From Solirubrobacterales bacterium (GTDB taxonomy: Bacteria > Actinomycetota > Thermoleophilia > Solirubrobacterales > Solirubrobacteraceae), in NCBI GenBank assembly GCA_019240115.1, contig JAFAYV010000070.1, forward strand, positions 38,113 to 102,112: 64,000 nucleotides of DNA, in the 5' to 3' direction. Positions 34,280 through 42,798 of the stretch are shown here, one piece after another. A program made the position numbers and the translations under genes. How positions within the stretch are numbered: the first letter of the stretch is position 1; the number at the start of each line of letters is the position of its first letter. A model generated the notes under the pieces. The model had not been told where the DNA came from. It ran no database searches and worked only from the letters and a program-made list of their open reading frames with translations.

Positions 34280-35692
34280 TCAGCTGGCGTCGGCGGCGCG
34301 GAGCAGCGGGAGCAGACGGGTGGCGTAGGCGTGGCCGAGGGGCGTGCCGGAGGCGTCGGCGAAGCCGATCTCCAAGTGGGGCCCCGAAGAGGTGGCGATG
34401 GTGCCGGGGCCGACCTGGGCGATCGTCAGGCCGCGGGTGACGTCGGTCGCGATCGGGGCGAGGTCGGCCGGGCCGGCGAAGCCGTAGTAGACGAAGGACT
34501 GGCCGGCGATCGGGTGGTCGCAGTGGAGCACTGGAGTCCAGGGGCCGAGGCCGCCGATGCCGTGCAGGACGATGGTGCCGGTGCAGACGGCGAGCTCGGG
34601 CGTGCCGGCGGGAGCGGCGATGTTGACGCCTTGGCCCGTGCTCCATGTGGCGGAAGGCGCAACCTCGTCGCTCGGCATGGGGAAGGCGGGCGGGGCCGCG
34701 GCGGCGGTCGAGCTCGCCGGCGCAGCGGTCCGGGCCGCCGGCGGGGATGAGAGGGCCGTCGGCGGCGATGAGATGGCCGAGCGCAGGCTCTCGAGCTCGC
34801 GCGTCAGCTTGGTGACCAGCGCCTGGGCGGAGGCGAGCTCGCCGCCCCCGACCGCCTCTGCCTTGGCGGCCGCGAGCTCGCGGGTGAGCAGCTCGACCTG
34901 CTCGGCGGTCATGCGATTGCGCGCGGTCCGCAGCTGGCCGGCGGCGACCTGGGTGCGGACGCTGAGTGTTCCCAGTGTGCACGCCTCGGCGGCGACCGCT
35001 CGGCGGGCGGCGCGGACGCGGCCGAGGACGTGGCCATTCTGGATCGTAATCCGCTCGACGAATGTGATCCGGTCGAGTAGATCGTTGAAGCCGCGTGAGC
35101 CGATGACGACGCTGATGAGGTTGGGACGAGCGCCCTCGTAGGCGCCGACAAGCTGCTGGGCGAGCGTGCGATCGGCGGTCTGGGCGGCGGCGCGCAGCCC
35201 GCCAAGCCGGCGGTCGGCTTCCGCAAGCTGCTCGCGCAGGCCCCGCAGCACGACCTGGCGCTGGCCGAGCTGCGCCCGGCGGGCGGCGAGCCGGCGCAGG
35301 AGCGCCTTCACCGCCGGGGACGGCGGCGGGAGGGGAGCGACCGGCGTGCTCGTCGTCGCCGCCGTGCTCGTCGTCGCCGCCGTGCTCTTCCTCGCGGCCG
35401 TGCTCTTCCTCGCGGCCGCGCTCGGGACGGTCGACGTGGTCGTCGGCGCCGTAGAGCTCACGTCGGTCGCCGTCGATGTCGCGGAGCTCACGACGGTCGC
35501 CGTCGATGCCGCGGAGCTCACGACCCTCGTGGTCGGGGCCGCCGCACTGACGCTCGTGGCCGAGCCCACCATGGGAGCCGCCGGACTCGTCGCGACCCTC
35601 GCCGAGAGCACGAACGCGAGCACTCCGACCACGACGGCCACGAGGATCGCCGGGCGCCGTCCGCCAAGCCATGTCGGTCGTGAGGGGTGCAT
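34280..35692 (-). CDS. M23-like (LytM) protein with coiled coil, probably catalytically degenerate
   Basis: A 470-residue protein from ATG 35692. A membrane anchor or signal (PAILVAVVVGVLAFVLSARV) is followed by a Ser/Thr/Ala-rich linker with repeats (ARKSTAARKSTAATTSTAAT), a long coiled coil (~115-310) typical of cell-wall hydrolase partners, and a C-terminal LytM-like fold (GQGVNIAAPAGTPELAVCTG, GPHLEIGFADASG). The expected HxH of M23 peptidases reads HLE, so one zinc ligand is missing. It may act like EnvC, activating another hydrolase, rather than cutting peptidoglycan. It lies between two tRNA genes on the same strand. Confidence 0.75.
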   Translation of the reverse strand: MHPSRPTWLGGRRPAILVAVVVGVLAFVLSARVATSPAAPMVGSATSVSAAAPTTRVVSSAASTATVVSSATSTATDVSSTAPTTTSTVPSAAARKSTAARKSTAATTSTAATTSTPVAPLPPPSPAVKALLRRLAARRAQLGQRQVVLRGLREQLAEADRRLGGLRAAAQTADRTLAQQLVGAYEGARPNLISVVIGSRGFNDLLDRITFVERITIQNGHVLGRVRAARRAVAAEACTLGTLSVRTQVAAGQLRTARNRMTAEQVELLTRELAAAKAEAVGGGELASAQALVTKLTRELESLRSAISSPPTALSSPPAARTAAPASSTAAAAPPAFPMPSDEVAPSATWSTGQGVNIAAPAGTPELAVCTGTIVLHGIGGLGPWTPVLHCDHPIAGQSFVYYGFAGPADLAPIATDVTRGLTIAQVGPGTIATSSGPHLEIGFADASGTPLGHAYATRLLPLLRAADAS

Positions 35693-35817
35693 CGCGCCGT
35701 CGCTGGCTCTCCGCGCGGAGGCAAAGAACGGCGGCAGACTAGCCCGCGATGACGGCCGAGCCTGCACGGTCGTGGTCATGCACGGAGATGTGCACGATCC
35801 GACGGACCCTCGTTACA

Positions 35818-35899
35818 TGGCGGGGGCAGGATTCGAACCTGCGAAGGCAGTGCCACACGGTTTACAGCCGCGCCCTTTTGACCGCTCAGGAACCCCGCC
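35818..35899 (-). tRNA. tRNA-Tyr (GTA)
   Basis: The leftward strand gives acceptor GGCGGGG/CCCCGCC, an anticodon loop CTGTAAA with anticodon GTA, a long variable arm as expected for bacterial tRNA-Tyr, and T-arm GCAGGTTCGAATCCTGC. Discriminator A; CCA not encoded. Confidence 0.93.
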
Positions 35900-35956
35900 G
35901 AGGGGCGCTCAGTCTAGCGGCGGCCACCCGACTGGCCCGATCATCTCGGGCACGAG

Positions 35957-37114
35957 CTAGGAGGCGTCGCGTAGTCGTTGAGCCTCGGGAAGCGCCTCCA
36001 GCTTCTTCAGCGTGTGGTTCTCGATCTGGCGGATCCGCTCGCGGGTGACGTTGAAGGCGCGGCCGACCTCTTCGAGCGTGTACGGGCGCTCGCCGGTCAG
36101 TCCGAAGCGCATCTCGATCACCTCGCGCTCGCGCGCGGGCAGCGCGGAGAGAGCGCGGCGGAGATTCTCGCGGCGCAGGCAGTCGGCCGCGCGTTCGAAT
36201 GGTGACTCGGCGGTCTGGTCCTCGACGAAGTCGCCGAGCGAGGAGTCGTCCTCGTCGCCGACCGGCTTCTCGAGCGAGATCGGCTGCTGGGCGAGACGGA
36301 GGATGTCGCGCACCTCGCGGACGCTCGTGTCGAGCTCGAGCGCGATCTCCTCGGGCGTCGCCTCGCGGCCGAGCTGCTGGACGAGCTGACGCTCGACGTG
36401 CACCACCCTGTTGAGCTTCTCGACCATGTGGACCGGGATTCGGATCGTGCGGCCCTTGTCGGCGATGGCGCGGGTGACCGCCTGGCGGATCCACCAGGTG
36501 GCGTAGGTCGAGAACTTGTAGCCGCGCCGGTGGTCGAACTTCTCGACCGCCCGGATGAGGCCCATCGAGCCCTCCTGGATGAGGTCGAGGAAGGTCAGGC
36601 CCCGCCCCATGTAGCTCTTGGCGATCGAGACGACGAGGCGGAGGTTGGCCTCGATCATGTGCTGCTTGGCGAGCATGTCGCCGCGCTCGATGCGCTTGGC
36701 GAGCTGCACTTCCTGCTCGGCGGTCAGCAGGCTCACCCGACCGATCGCCCGCAGATAGAGCCGCAACGAGTCGAGGCTCGGCTCGACGGTGAGGTCGACC
36801 TCGGGCTTTTTGATCGACGGCGCCTCGGCCTCGGCATCCGGCTCGTCGGGGCGCCGCGCCGTGGCCTCGGCGCTGCTCTGCTCCGAGCGGGCGATCCGGC
36901 CGTCGACGCCGACGACGACGATGCCCTGCTCATCGAGGTAGGCATGGAGCTCCTGGACCTGCTCCTTGGTGGCCTCGACCTCCTCGAGGCAGCCCTCGAG
37001 CTCGGCGAAGCTCAGGTAACCGCGCTCCTGGGCTTCGCCGATCAGCGGGCGGAGCTCGTCGAGCTCCGTGATCGGTGTCTCGTCGCTTAGCAGGACGATC
37101 TCGTCGACGCTCAC
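35957..37114 (-). CDS. rpoD: primary-type sigma-70 factor (RpoD/SigA family)
   Basis: A 385-residue sigma factor from a GTG ([20 protein letters not shown]). An N-terminal region 1.1-like helical segment ([20 protein letters not shown]) is followed by region 1.2 ([29 protein letters not shown]), region 2 ([56 protein letters not shown]), region 3 ([12 protein letters not shown]) and region 4 ([21 protein letters not shown]). All core parts of a housekeeping factor are present; a group 2 paralogue cannot be excluded. The frame is open to 37330 but that part is not conserved-looking. Confidence 0.88.
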   Translation of the reverse strand: MSVDEIVLLSDETPITELDELRPLIGEAQERGYLSFAELEGCLEEVEATKEQVQELHAYLDEQGIVVVGVDGRIARSEQSSAEATARRPDEPDAEAEAPSIKKPEVDLTVEPSLDSLRLYLRAIGRVSLLTAEQEVQLAKRIERGDMLAKQHMIEANLRLVVSIAKSYMGRGLTFLDLIQEGSMGLIRAVEKFDHRRGYKFSTYATWWIRQAVTRAIADKGRTIRIPVHMVEKLNRVVHVERQLVQQLGREATPEEIALELDTSVREVRDILRLAQQPISLEKPVGDEDDSSLGDFVEDQTAESPFERAADCLRRENLRRALSALPAREREVIEMRFGLTGERPYTLEEVGRAFNVTRERIRQIENHTLKKLEALPEAQRLRDAS

Positions 37115-37270
37115 AGCCCCTGAGCTCTCCCTCCGCTGTGGTTTGCAGACGCAGTCGCTCGTGACTACTGCCACGAGCTGCGAGTGATACCACAAAGCCC
37201 CGCGACCCGAGCGTCCGCCCCGAGCGCGAGCGGGCGCGTCCAGGGTGGCAGCCCGAATGGGCACATTGAC

Positions 37271-37293
37271 CGGCTTATTGGCGGCCACCCCCC
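37271..37293 (-). repeat. 23-bp repeat, copy 2
   Basis: Exact reverse complement of 2124-2146. It lies in the 255-bp divergent-free gap upstream of the sigma factor and downstream of pgsA; nothing else is seen in that gap. Confidence 0.75.
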
Positions 37294-37369
37294 CAAGCGC
37301 CCCGCCGAGCCACGCCCGCGCGATGCCCACCGCCCCCTGCGCGCGACGACGCCGCTGAGACCAGCAGTC

Positions 37370-37942
37370 CTACTGCCCCACCCGACCCCCCGTGCGCACC
37401 GGCGGGCTGGCCTGCGACACCCGGCGGCGCAGGCCGAAGAAGTAGTCGGCGCCCGACAGGACGGTGACGGCGACGGTGACGTAGACGAGCAGGGTGACCG
37501 CGAGCGGGCGGGGCTGGAAGGCGATCAGCGACATGACCATGAGCACCTGGGTGGCGGTCTTGACCTTGCCCCAGGGGCTGGCCGGGATGACGACGCCCTG
37601 CTGGGTGCCTATCGCCACCCGCAGGACGGTGACCGCGAACTCGCGGGCGATGATGACCATCGCGACCCAGGCCTCGAGGCGGTCGAGCGAGACGAGGGCG
37701 ACGAGCGCGGCGATGATGAGCAACTTGTCGGCGATCGGATCCATGAGCTTGCCGAAGTTCGTGATCGAGTTGCGCGAGCGCGCGAGGTAGCCGTCGATCG
37801 CGTCGGTGAGGGAGGCGATGGCGAACACGACCCCGGCCAGCAGGTCGCCGCTGCCGGTCTTCTCGAGCAGCGCGACGACGAGCACCGGGACCAGCAGGAT
37901 GCGGATCACGGTCAGGACGTTGGGCGCGTTCAGCGGGACCAT
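37370..37942 (-). CDS. pgsA: CDP-diacylglycerol--glycerol-3-phosphate 3-phosphatidyltransferase
   Basis: A 190-residue membrane enzyme making phosphatidylglycerophosphate. The CDP-alcohol phosphotransferase motif DAIDGYLARSRNSITNFGKL-MDPIADK is complete (DxxDGxxAR...GxxxDxxxD). NAPNVLTVIRILLVPVLVVA is the typical first segment. Start at ATG 37942, divergent from the ADH gene with 40 bp between them. It could use a related alcohol, for example glycerol or inositol phosphate, but the N-terminus favours PgsA. Confidence 0.9.
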   Translation of the reverse strand: MVPLNAPNVLTVIRILLVPVLVVALLEKTGSGDLLAGVVFAIASLTDAIDGYLARSRNSITNFGKLMDPIADKLLIIAALVALVSLDRLEAWVAMVIIAREFAVTVLRVAIGTQQGVVIPASPWGKVKTATQVLMVMSLIAFQPRPLAVTLLVYVTVAVTVLSGADYFFGLRRRVSQASPPVRTGGRVGQ

Positions 37943-37982
37943 CGCCCGGCCAACGCTAACGGATGGACGACAATGCGAGGCC

Positions 37983-38936
37983 ATGCGGGCGATGGTTCTC
38001 GAGCGGCCCGGCGAGGCGCTGCAGGCGCGCACGATGGCCGACCCCGAGCCCGCCCCCGGCCAGCTGCGCCTCCGCGTCTCGGCGTGCGCGGTGTGTCGCA
38101 CGGACCTGCACCTGCGCGACGCGGAGATCGAGGCGACGAAGCTGCCGGTCGTCCTCGGCCATCAGATCGTCGGCACCACCGACGACGGACGGCGCGTCGG
38201 CGTGCCATGGCTGGGCTGGACCGACGGCGAGTGTCGCTACTGCCGCCAGGGGCGCGAGAACCTGTGCATCAGCGCGCGCTTCACCGGGCGCGACATCGAC
38301 GGCGGCTATGCCGAGACGACGGTCGCCGACGAGCGCTTCTGCCTCGAGCTCCCCGGCGAGCTCTCCGACGTGCAGGCCGCACCGCTGCTATGTGGCGGGC
38401 TCATCGGCTATCGGGCGCTGCGCCTGGCCGGCGACGCGGCAAGGCTCGGACTCTACGGCTTCGGCTCGGCGGCTCATCAGATCTGCCAGGTCGCCGTGCA
38501 CCAGGGCCGCGAGGTGTACGCGGTCACCCGTCCCGGGGACGAGCGCACGCAACGATTCGCCTCAGGACTCGGCGCGACCTGGACCGGCGGCAGCGACGAG
38601 TCGCCGCCCGAGCAGCTCGACGGCGCGCTCATCTTCGCCTCGGTCGGCGAGCTGGTTCCGGCGGCGCTCCACGCGCTTGCCCCCGGGGGCACCGTCGTGT
38701 GCGCTGGGATCCACATGAGCGACATCCCCTCCTTCCCTTACGAGGATCTCTGGCACGAGCGCACGATCCGCTCCGTGGCCAACCTCACCCGCGAGGATGG
38801 CCACGAGTTCCTCGCGCTCGCGCGCGAGGTCCCGGTGCACACCACGGTCACCACCTACGCGCTCGCCGACGCCGAGCGGGCGCTCGCCGATCTGCGCGAC
38901 GGCCGGTTCAGCGGAGCGGCGGTGCTGATCCCGTGA
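37983..38936 (+). CDS. zinc-type alcohol dehydrogenase (MDR family)
   Basis: A 317-residue medium-chain dehydrogenase starting MRAMVLERPGEALQARTMAD. Catalytic zinc residues are in CAVCRTDLHL and LGHQIVG. The structural zinc lobe reads GWTDGECRYCRQGRENLC, where an Asp stands in place of the usual first of four Cys. The Rossmann part is LGLYGFGSAAHQICQVAVHQG and the end has VHTTVTTYALADAERALADL. It matches the AdhP-like subgroup for which the substrate is unknown. Confidence 0.85.
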   Translation: MRAMVLERPGEALQARTMADPEPAPGQLRLRVSACAVCRTDLHLRDAEIEATKLPVVLGHQIVGTTDDGRRVGVPWLGWTDGECRYCRQGRENLCISARFTGRDIDGGYAETTVADERFCLELPGELSDVQAAPLLCGGLIGYRALRLAGDAARLGLYGFGSAAHQICQVAVHQGREVYAVTRPGDERTQRFASGLGATWTGGSDESPPEQLDGALIFASVGELVPAALHALAPGGTVVCAGIHMSDIPSFPYEDLWHERTIRSVANLTREDGHEFLALAREVPVHTTVTTYALADAERALADLRDGRFSGAAVLIP

Positions 38937-39008
38937 ACGGATGGGCCAGCAGGTAGTGCCCCCACCGCCCCGGCGCGACCCGTGACGCGCATGTTCTAGG
39001 GTGAGGAC

Positions 39009-39590
39009 ATGCCTCTCGTTCCCATGGTCATCGAGCGCACCGCCCGCGGCGAGCGTGAGTTCGACATCTACAGCCGTCTGCTCAATGAGCGGATCATCTT
39101 CGTCGGCACCCCGATCGACGACCAGATCGCCAACCTCGTCGTCGCGCAGCTGCTGCACCTCGAGTCCTCGGACCCCGATAAGGACATCTCCATCTACATC
39201 AACTCGCCCGGCGGCTCTATCTACTCCGGACTGGCCATCTACGACACGATGCAGTTCATCAAGCCCGACATCCAGACGATCTGCGTCGGGATCGCGATGT
39301 CGATGGGCTCGCTGCTGCTGACCGGCGGAGCCAAGGGCAAGCGCTTCTCGCTGCCCAACAGCCGGATCCTCATCCATCAGCCCTCGGCGGGCTTCGAGGG
39401 CCAGTCGACCGACATCGAGATCCACGCGCGCGAGATCCTGAACGTCCGCAAACGGACCGACGAGATCTACGCCCACCACACCGGGCAGACCGAGGAGCAG
39501 GTCCACGCCGACATGGAGCGCGACCGCTTCTTCAAGGCCGACGAGGCCGTCGCCTACGGGCTGATCGACCGGGTCATCGAGCAGCACTAA
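39009..39590 (+). CDS. clpP: ATP-dependent Clp protease proteolytic subunit
   Basis: A 193-residue Clp[21 protein letters not shown] is the oxyanion/handle region, [14 protein letters not shown] carries the nucleophile Ser98, and [10 protein letters not shown] carries His123; the C-terminal [20 protein letters not shown] is conserved. It forms the barrel protease with ClpX or ClpC. Only one clpP and no clpX is in view, whereas many actinobacteria have tandem clpP1-clpP2. ATG has GTGAGG just upstream. Confidence 0.93.
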   Translation: MPLVPMVIERTARGEREFDIYSRLLNERIIFVGTPIDDQIANLVVAQLLHLESSDPDKDISIYINSPGGSIYSGLAIYDTMQFIKPDIQTICVGIAMSMGSLLLTGGAKGKRFSLPNSRILIHQPSAGFEGQSTDIEIHAREILNVRKRTDEIYAHHTGQTEEQVHADMERDRFFKADEAVAYGLIDRVIEQH

Positions 39591-39643
39591 CCACCCGCGG
39601 CGCGTCGGTCACCGGCGCGCCGATCGACTCCGCCGCGGTCGGG

Positions 39644-40396
39644 CTACGCCGCGCGCCGCCGGTCGTGCTGCGCCGGCGCGGAGGTCGCCTCCGGGCCATG
39701 CCTTCCTCCGTCCACCTCGACGGCGGACCGCTCGGCCTCGACGGCGGCCTGCTCGGCCTCGACGGCGGCACGCTCGGCCGCGGCGCTCTCGACGGCCGCC
39801 TCCTCGGCCTCGACGGCGGCGCGCTCGGCCGCGGCGCGCTCGGCGGTCGCGCGCTCGGCGGCTTCCTTGGCCTCGGCCGCGGCGATGAGCGTGCGCAGCT
39901 TGGCGACGTCGATCTCGACCGTGTGCCCCTCGCCGTCGATGACGTCGGCGTCCTCGAGCTCGGGGCGCGTCGGCGGCGCAGGCGTCTGCACCGGGCCGGC
40001 CGCCAGCTCGGCGTACGGCGAGGGCTTGACCTTGGCGTGGAACTCGACCTGGGTGGCCCCGTCCCCCCATTGCACCACGAAGCGGCCCTCGAGCCGCGAC
40101 CCCACCCAGGCGACGACGACCATGACGATCCCGACGACGATCAGCGGCAGCGTCCACGCCGAGTTGGTCACCCACAGCGCGCCGAGGAGGATGAACACGA
40201 TGCCGAGGAGGGCAAGCCGAGGGCGGGGCGCGCGCAGCTGATGTCCGATCCAGTGCGCAAGCTCGCGTGCCCGGCGCTCCCAGGCACTGTGCCGCGGCGC
40301 GGGCGGCGGGGAACTCACCGTCGGGCTCCTCGGCGGCTCCGCGGAGGGGGCGCCGCCGGACATCGAGGCGTGGTTGGAGGACGTCTGATCGGGCAT
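39644..40396 (-). CDS. hypothetical two-segment membrane protein with Ala/Glu repeat tail
   Basis: A 250-residue protein from ATG 40396. A Pro/Ser-rich start leads to WERRARELAHWIGHQLRAPR and two adjacent hydrophobic segments (LALLGIVFILLGALWVT, WTLPLIVVGIVMVVVAWVG). A short beta-like stretch (RFVVQWGDGATQVEFHAKVK) follows and then a long charged coiled coil made of AAERAAVEAE-type repeats. I do not recognise a family. It is convergent with clpP, so no functional link is implied. Confidence 0.7.
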   Translation of the reverse strand: MPDQTSSNHASMSGGAPSAEPPRSPTVSSPPPAPRHSAWERRARELAHWIGHQLRAPRPRLALLGIVFILLGALWVTNSAWTLPLIVVGIVMVVVAWVGSRLEGRFVVQWGDGATQVEFHAKVKPSPYAELAAGPVQTPAPPTRPELEDADVIDGEGHTVEIDVAKLRTLIAAAEAKEAAERATAERAAAERAAVEAEEAAVESAAAERAAVEAEQAAVEAERSAVEVDGGRHGPEATSAPAQHDRRRAA

Positions 40397-40430
40397 ATCG
40401 ACCGCCTGTCGGGGAACAACTCCAGAGGTT

Positions 40431-40530
40431 AATGCCCGCGGCGGCATCCCCGGAGACAACGTACCCGCGGCGCCATTTCCCGGACGCGACTTGGCCGCGG
40501 CGGCATTCCCGGACGCAGCTTCCGGCGCGC
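40431..40530. repeat. three imperfect ~33-bp tandem repeats
   Basis: Units beginning CCCGCGGCGGCAT, CCCGCGGCGCCAT and GCCGCGGCGGCAT, each followed by a CCGGA motif, lie in the gap between the FAH gene stop and the membrane-protein start. Confidence 0.6.
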
Positions 40531-40546
40531 AACCGACCTCGACCCG

Positions 40547-41338
40547 CTACTGCACTGCGTGCTCGATCTCCCCCAGACCCTCGATCGCGATGCGGATCAC
40601 GTCGCCCGAGGCCAGGTACCGAGGTGGATCCATGGCCTGGCCGACGCCGTTCGGCGTGCCGGTGAGGATGAGATCGCCCGGCGCCAGCGTGCACGTCTGG
40701 GCGATGAAGTCGACGAGCTCCTGGCAGCCGAAGATGAGATCGGAGGTGCGGCTGTCCTGGCGCAGCTCACCGTTGACCCAGGTCTGCAGGTGCAGATCGT
40801 CGCCGCTTGCGACCTCGTCGACGGTCGTCACCCAGGGCCCGAAGGGACAGAAGGTGTCGGCGCCCTTGGCGCGGGTCCACTGCGGCTCGCGACCCTGCAG
40901 ATCGCGGGCGGAGACGTCGTCGGCGATGCAGAAGCCGCCGATCCGCCCCTCGGCGCCGATGACGATCGTCAGCTCGCCCTCGTAGTCCAGGCGCCGGACG
41001 ACCTCGGGGCAGCGGATCGGCCCGCCGGGCGGCGCCACCGAGCTCGCGACCTTGACGAACACGATCGGTTGCTCGGGACGCTGGGCGCCGGTCTCCTCGA
41101 CGTGCCGAGCGTAGTTGAGCCCGATGGCGAAGATCGACCGCGGCTCGGGGATCGGAGCCAGCAGCGTGACCTGGGACAGCGGCCAGTCGCCGAGCGACGG
41201 GCTGTCGGTGACGACCCCGCCGCCGGCCAGCGCGGCGGTCACCCCTCCAACCTCGGCGAACGCGCGGACCCGGTCGCCCTCCACGACCCCGGCGAACGGC
41301 TGCTTGTCGCCCGGCGCGATGAACGTTGCCAGCCTCAT
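40547..41338 (-). CDS. fumarylacetoacetate-hydrolase-family protein
   Basis: A 263-residue FAH-fold protein. FAIGLNYARHVEETG, YEGELTIVIGAEG (metal-binding Glu), FCIADDVSARDLQGREPQWTRAKGADTF (Asp and Lys), GPWVTT and ILTGTPNGVGQAMDPPRYL are all present. The family hydrolyses or decarboxylates acylpyruvates and ring-fission products of aromatic breakdown. The ATG and its upstream region are duplicated in tandem (41328-41411). Confidence 0.88.
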   Translation of the reverse strand: MRLATFIAPGDKQPFAGVVEGDRVRAFAEVGGVTAALAGGGVVTDSPSLGDWPLSQVTLLAPIPEPRSIFAIGLNYARHVEETGAQRPEQPIVFVKVASSVAPPGGPIRCPEVVRRLDYEGELTIVIGAEGRIGGFCIADDVSARDLQGREPQWTRAKGADTFCPFGPWVTTVDEVASGDDLHLQTWVNGELRQDSRTSDLIFGCQELVDFIAQTCTLAPGDLILTGTPNGVGQAMDPPRYLASGDVIRIAIEGLGEIEHAVQ

Positions 41339-41411
41339 CGGCGCGACAGCCTATACCTCGCGACGCGAATCACTCGCCAGCCTCATCGGCGCGACAGCCT
41401 ATACCTCGCGA
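41328..41411. repeat. 36-bp identical tandem copies covering a start codon
   Basis: 41328-41363 and 41376-41411 are identical, period 48. The unit includes the ATG and first codons of the FAH gene and a TATAGG stretch upstream on that strand, so promoter and start are doubled. Confidence 0.9.
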
Positions 41412-41431
41412 GGCGAGCCACCCGATCCGAG

Positions 41432-42301
41432 TCACCCGATCCGGTACTCGCCGCGCGCGACGATGACCGAGCCGCCGCCGACGGTGACCCGGCGCACCTC
41501 ATCGCCGGCCCCGTCAGCCCGGGCGCGCAGCAGCGACGGCCGGCCGATCTCGGCGCCCTGGTGGATCTCGACCTCGTCGCCGAACGCGATCCGCCCGTGC
41601 CGGGCCAGGTGCACGGCGAGCGGCCCGGCCGCCGAGCCGGTCGCCGGGTCCTCGGCGACGCCCAGCGACGGCCCGAACATCCGCGTCTTGATCCGTGCCG
41701 GCCCGTCTCCGGCCGCCTCGCCGTCGGTCATCGCGAAGCAGTTGACGCCCATCTCGCCGAGCGCGACGAGCGCGGTCAGATCGGGCGCGAGCGCGGCGAC
41801 CGCAGCGGCGCCGGCGAGCTCGACGAAGGCGTGCCGGGGCCCGTTGTCATAGACCTCGACCGGCAGGCCCGACTCCTGCACCCCGAGCGCCACCAGCAGC
41901 GCCCCCGCGCAGTCCAGCGGCGCCCAGGTCGGGATCGGCTGCTCCATCTCGCCCGTCGCCGGCCGCTCGTCGCAGCCGAAGCTCACGACGATCGAGACGA
42001 CGCCGACGCCGGTCCGCAACGTGACCGTCTGCAGGTCACGGTCGGTGCCGAGCAGGATCGCGGTGCCGAGCACCGGATGCCCGGCGAAGGGCAGCTCGAC
42101 GGTCGGGGTGAAGATCCGCACGCGCGCGTCGGCCTCGTCGTCGGCGAGGACGAACACGGTCTCGGAGAGGTTGAGCTCGCGCGCGACGCGCTGCATGAGC
42201 TCGGCGTCCATGCCCGCGGCGTTGGTGAACACCGCGACCGGGTTGCCCTCGAGCGGAGCGTCGGTGAAGACGTCGACGACCGCGTAGTCGCGAGCGATCA
42301 C
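41432..42301 (-). CDS. PhzF-family isomerase/epimerase
   Basis: A 289-residue protein from a GTG overlapping the MarR stop (GTGA). DYAVVDVFTDAPLEGNPVAVF, NLSETVFV with the catalytic Glu, RIFTPTVELPFAGHPVLGTA and the late EDPATGSAAGPLAVHLARHG are PhzF signatures. Members isomerise diverse small molecules; phenazine synthesis is unlikely as no phz genes are present. Co-transcribed with the MarR regulator. Confidence 0.88.
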   Translation of the reverse strand: MIARDYAVVDVFTDAPLEGNPVAVFTNAAGMDAELMQRVARELNLSETVFVLADDEADARVRIFTPTVELPFAGHPVLGTAILLGTDRDLQTVTLRTGVGVVSIVVSFGCDERPATGEMEQPIPTWAPLDCAGALLVALGVQESGLPVEVYDNGPRHAFVELAGAAAVAALAPDLTALVALGEMGVNCFAMTDGEAAGDGPARIKTRMFGPSLGVAEDPATGSAAGPLAVHLARHGRIAFGDEVEIHQGAEIGRPSLLRARADGAGDEVRRVTVGGGSVIVARGEYRIG

Positions 42302-42717
42302 GGGTCGTCGCCGACGGCCTTGTCGAGCAGCCGGTACAGCGTGTCGCGCTCGTCGCGATCGAGGTTGGCCAGCACCTCGTCCTCGATCGTCTCCAGCGCT
42401 CCGACCGCGTAGTCGAGCTTGGCCTGTCCTGTCCCGGTGATCTCGACGATGTGCCGGCGGCGGTCGGTCGGGTCGCGGACGCGGCGGACCCAGCCGTTGG
42501 ATTCGAGATCGTTGAGCAGCAGGACGACGTTGTTGGCGTCCATGCAGAGGATCTCGCCGAGCGCCGATTGCGAGATCCCCTCCGGGTGCGCGATGTACGA
42601 CAGGGCGACGTACTGGCGCGTGGACAGCCGCATGAGCGACTCGGGAGTACGCCGGATCGCGATCTTGGAGAGCCGCGAGAGAAGCATCAGCGTCCCGCGC
42701 GGACGGGTCGCCGTCAT
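42298..42717 (-). CDS. MarR-family transcriptional regulator
   Basis: A 139-residue winged-helix protein (MTATRPRGTLMLLSRLSKIA). RQYVALSYIAHPEGISQSALGEILCMDANNVVLLLNDLES is the HTH and VRRVRDPTDRRRHIVEITGTG the wing. It is divergent from a DHA2 exporter, the classic MarR arrangement, and co-transcribed with phzF-like. A further in-frame start at 42765 would run into the shared promoter region. Confidence 0.88.
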   Translation of the reverse strand: MTATRPRGTLMLLSRLSKIAIRRTPESLMRLSTRQYVALSYIAHPEGISQSALGEILCMDANNVVLLLNDLESNGWVRRVRDPTDRRRHIVEITGTGQAKLDYAVGALETIEDEVLANLDRDERDTLYRLLDKAVGDDP

Positions 42718-42768
42718 CCCTGAGATCGTAGCAATGAGACGGACGATCAACGGTGACGCGAACATCCC

Positions 42769-42798
42769 TTGTCATAGACCATCCATCATGCGATGATG
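42769..42798 (+). promoter_or_regulatory. exporter promoter with a 15-bp palindrome
   Basis: TTGTCA (42769-42774), a 17-bp spacer and GATGAT (42792-42797) form a plausible sigma-70 promoter. CATCATGCGATGATG (42784-42798) is a perfect 6-bp inverted repeat around GCG that covers the -10 box, as expected for a MarR operator. The first base of RNA would fall close to the ATG at 42805. Confidence 0.55.

Noticed and set aside
35957..37330. Longer sigma factor starting at the GTG 37330
   Set aside because: The extra 72 codons overlap the intergenic 23-bp repeat and look non-conserved; the GTG at 37114 begins the recognisable N-terminus.
37184..38956. 590-aa forward frame across pgsA and the alcohol dehydrogenase
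   Set aside because: Low-complexity Arg-rich sequence overlapping two well-supported genes in other frames.
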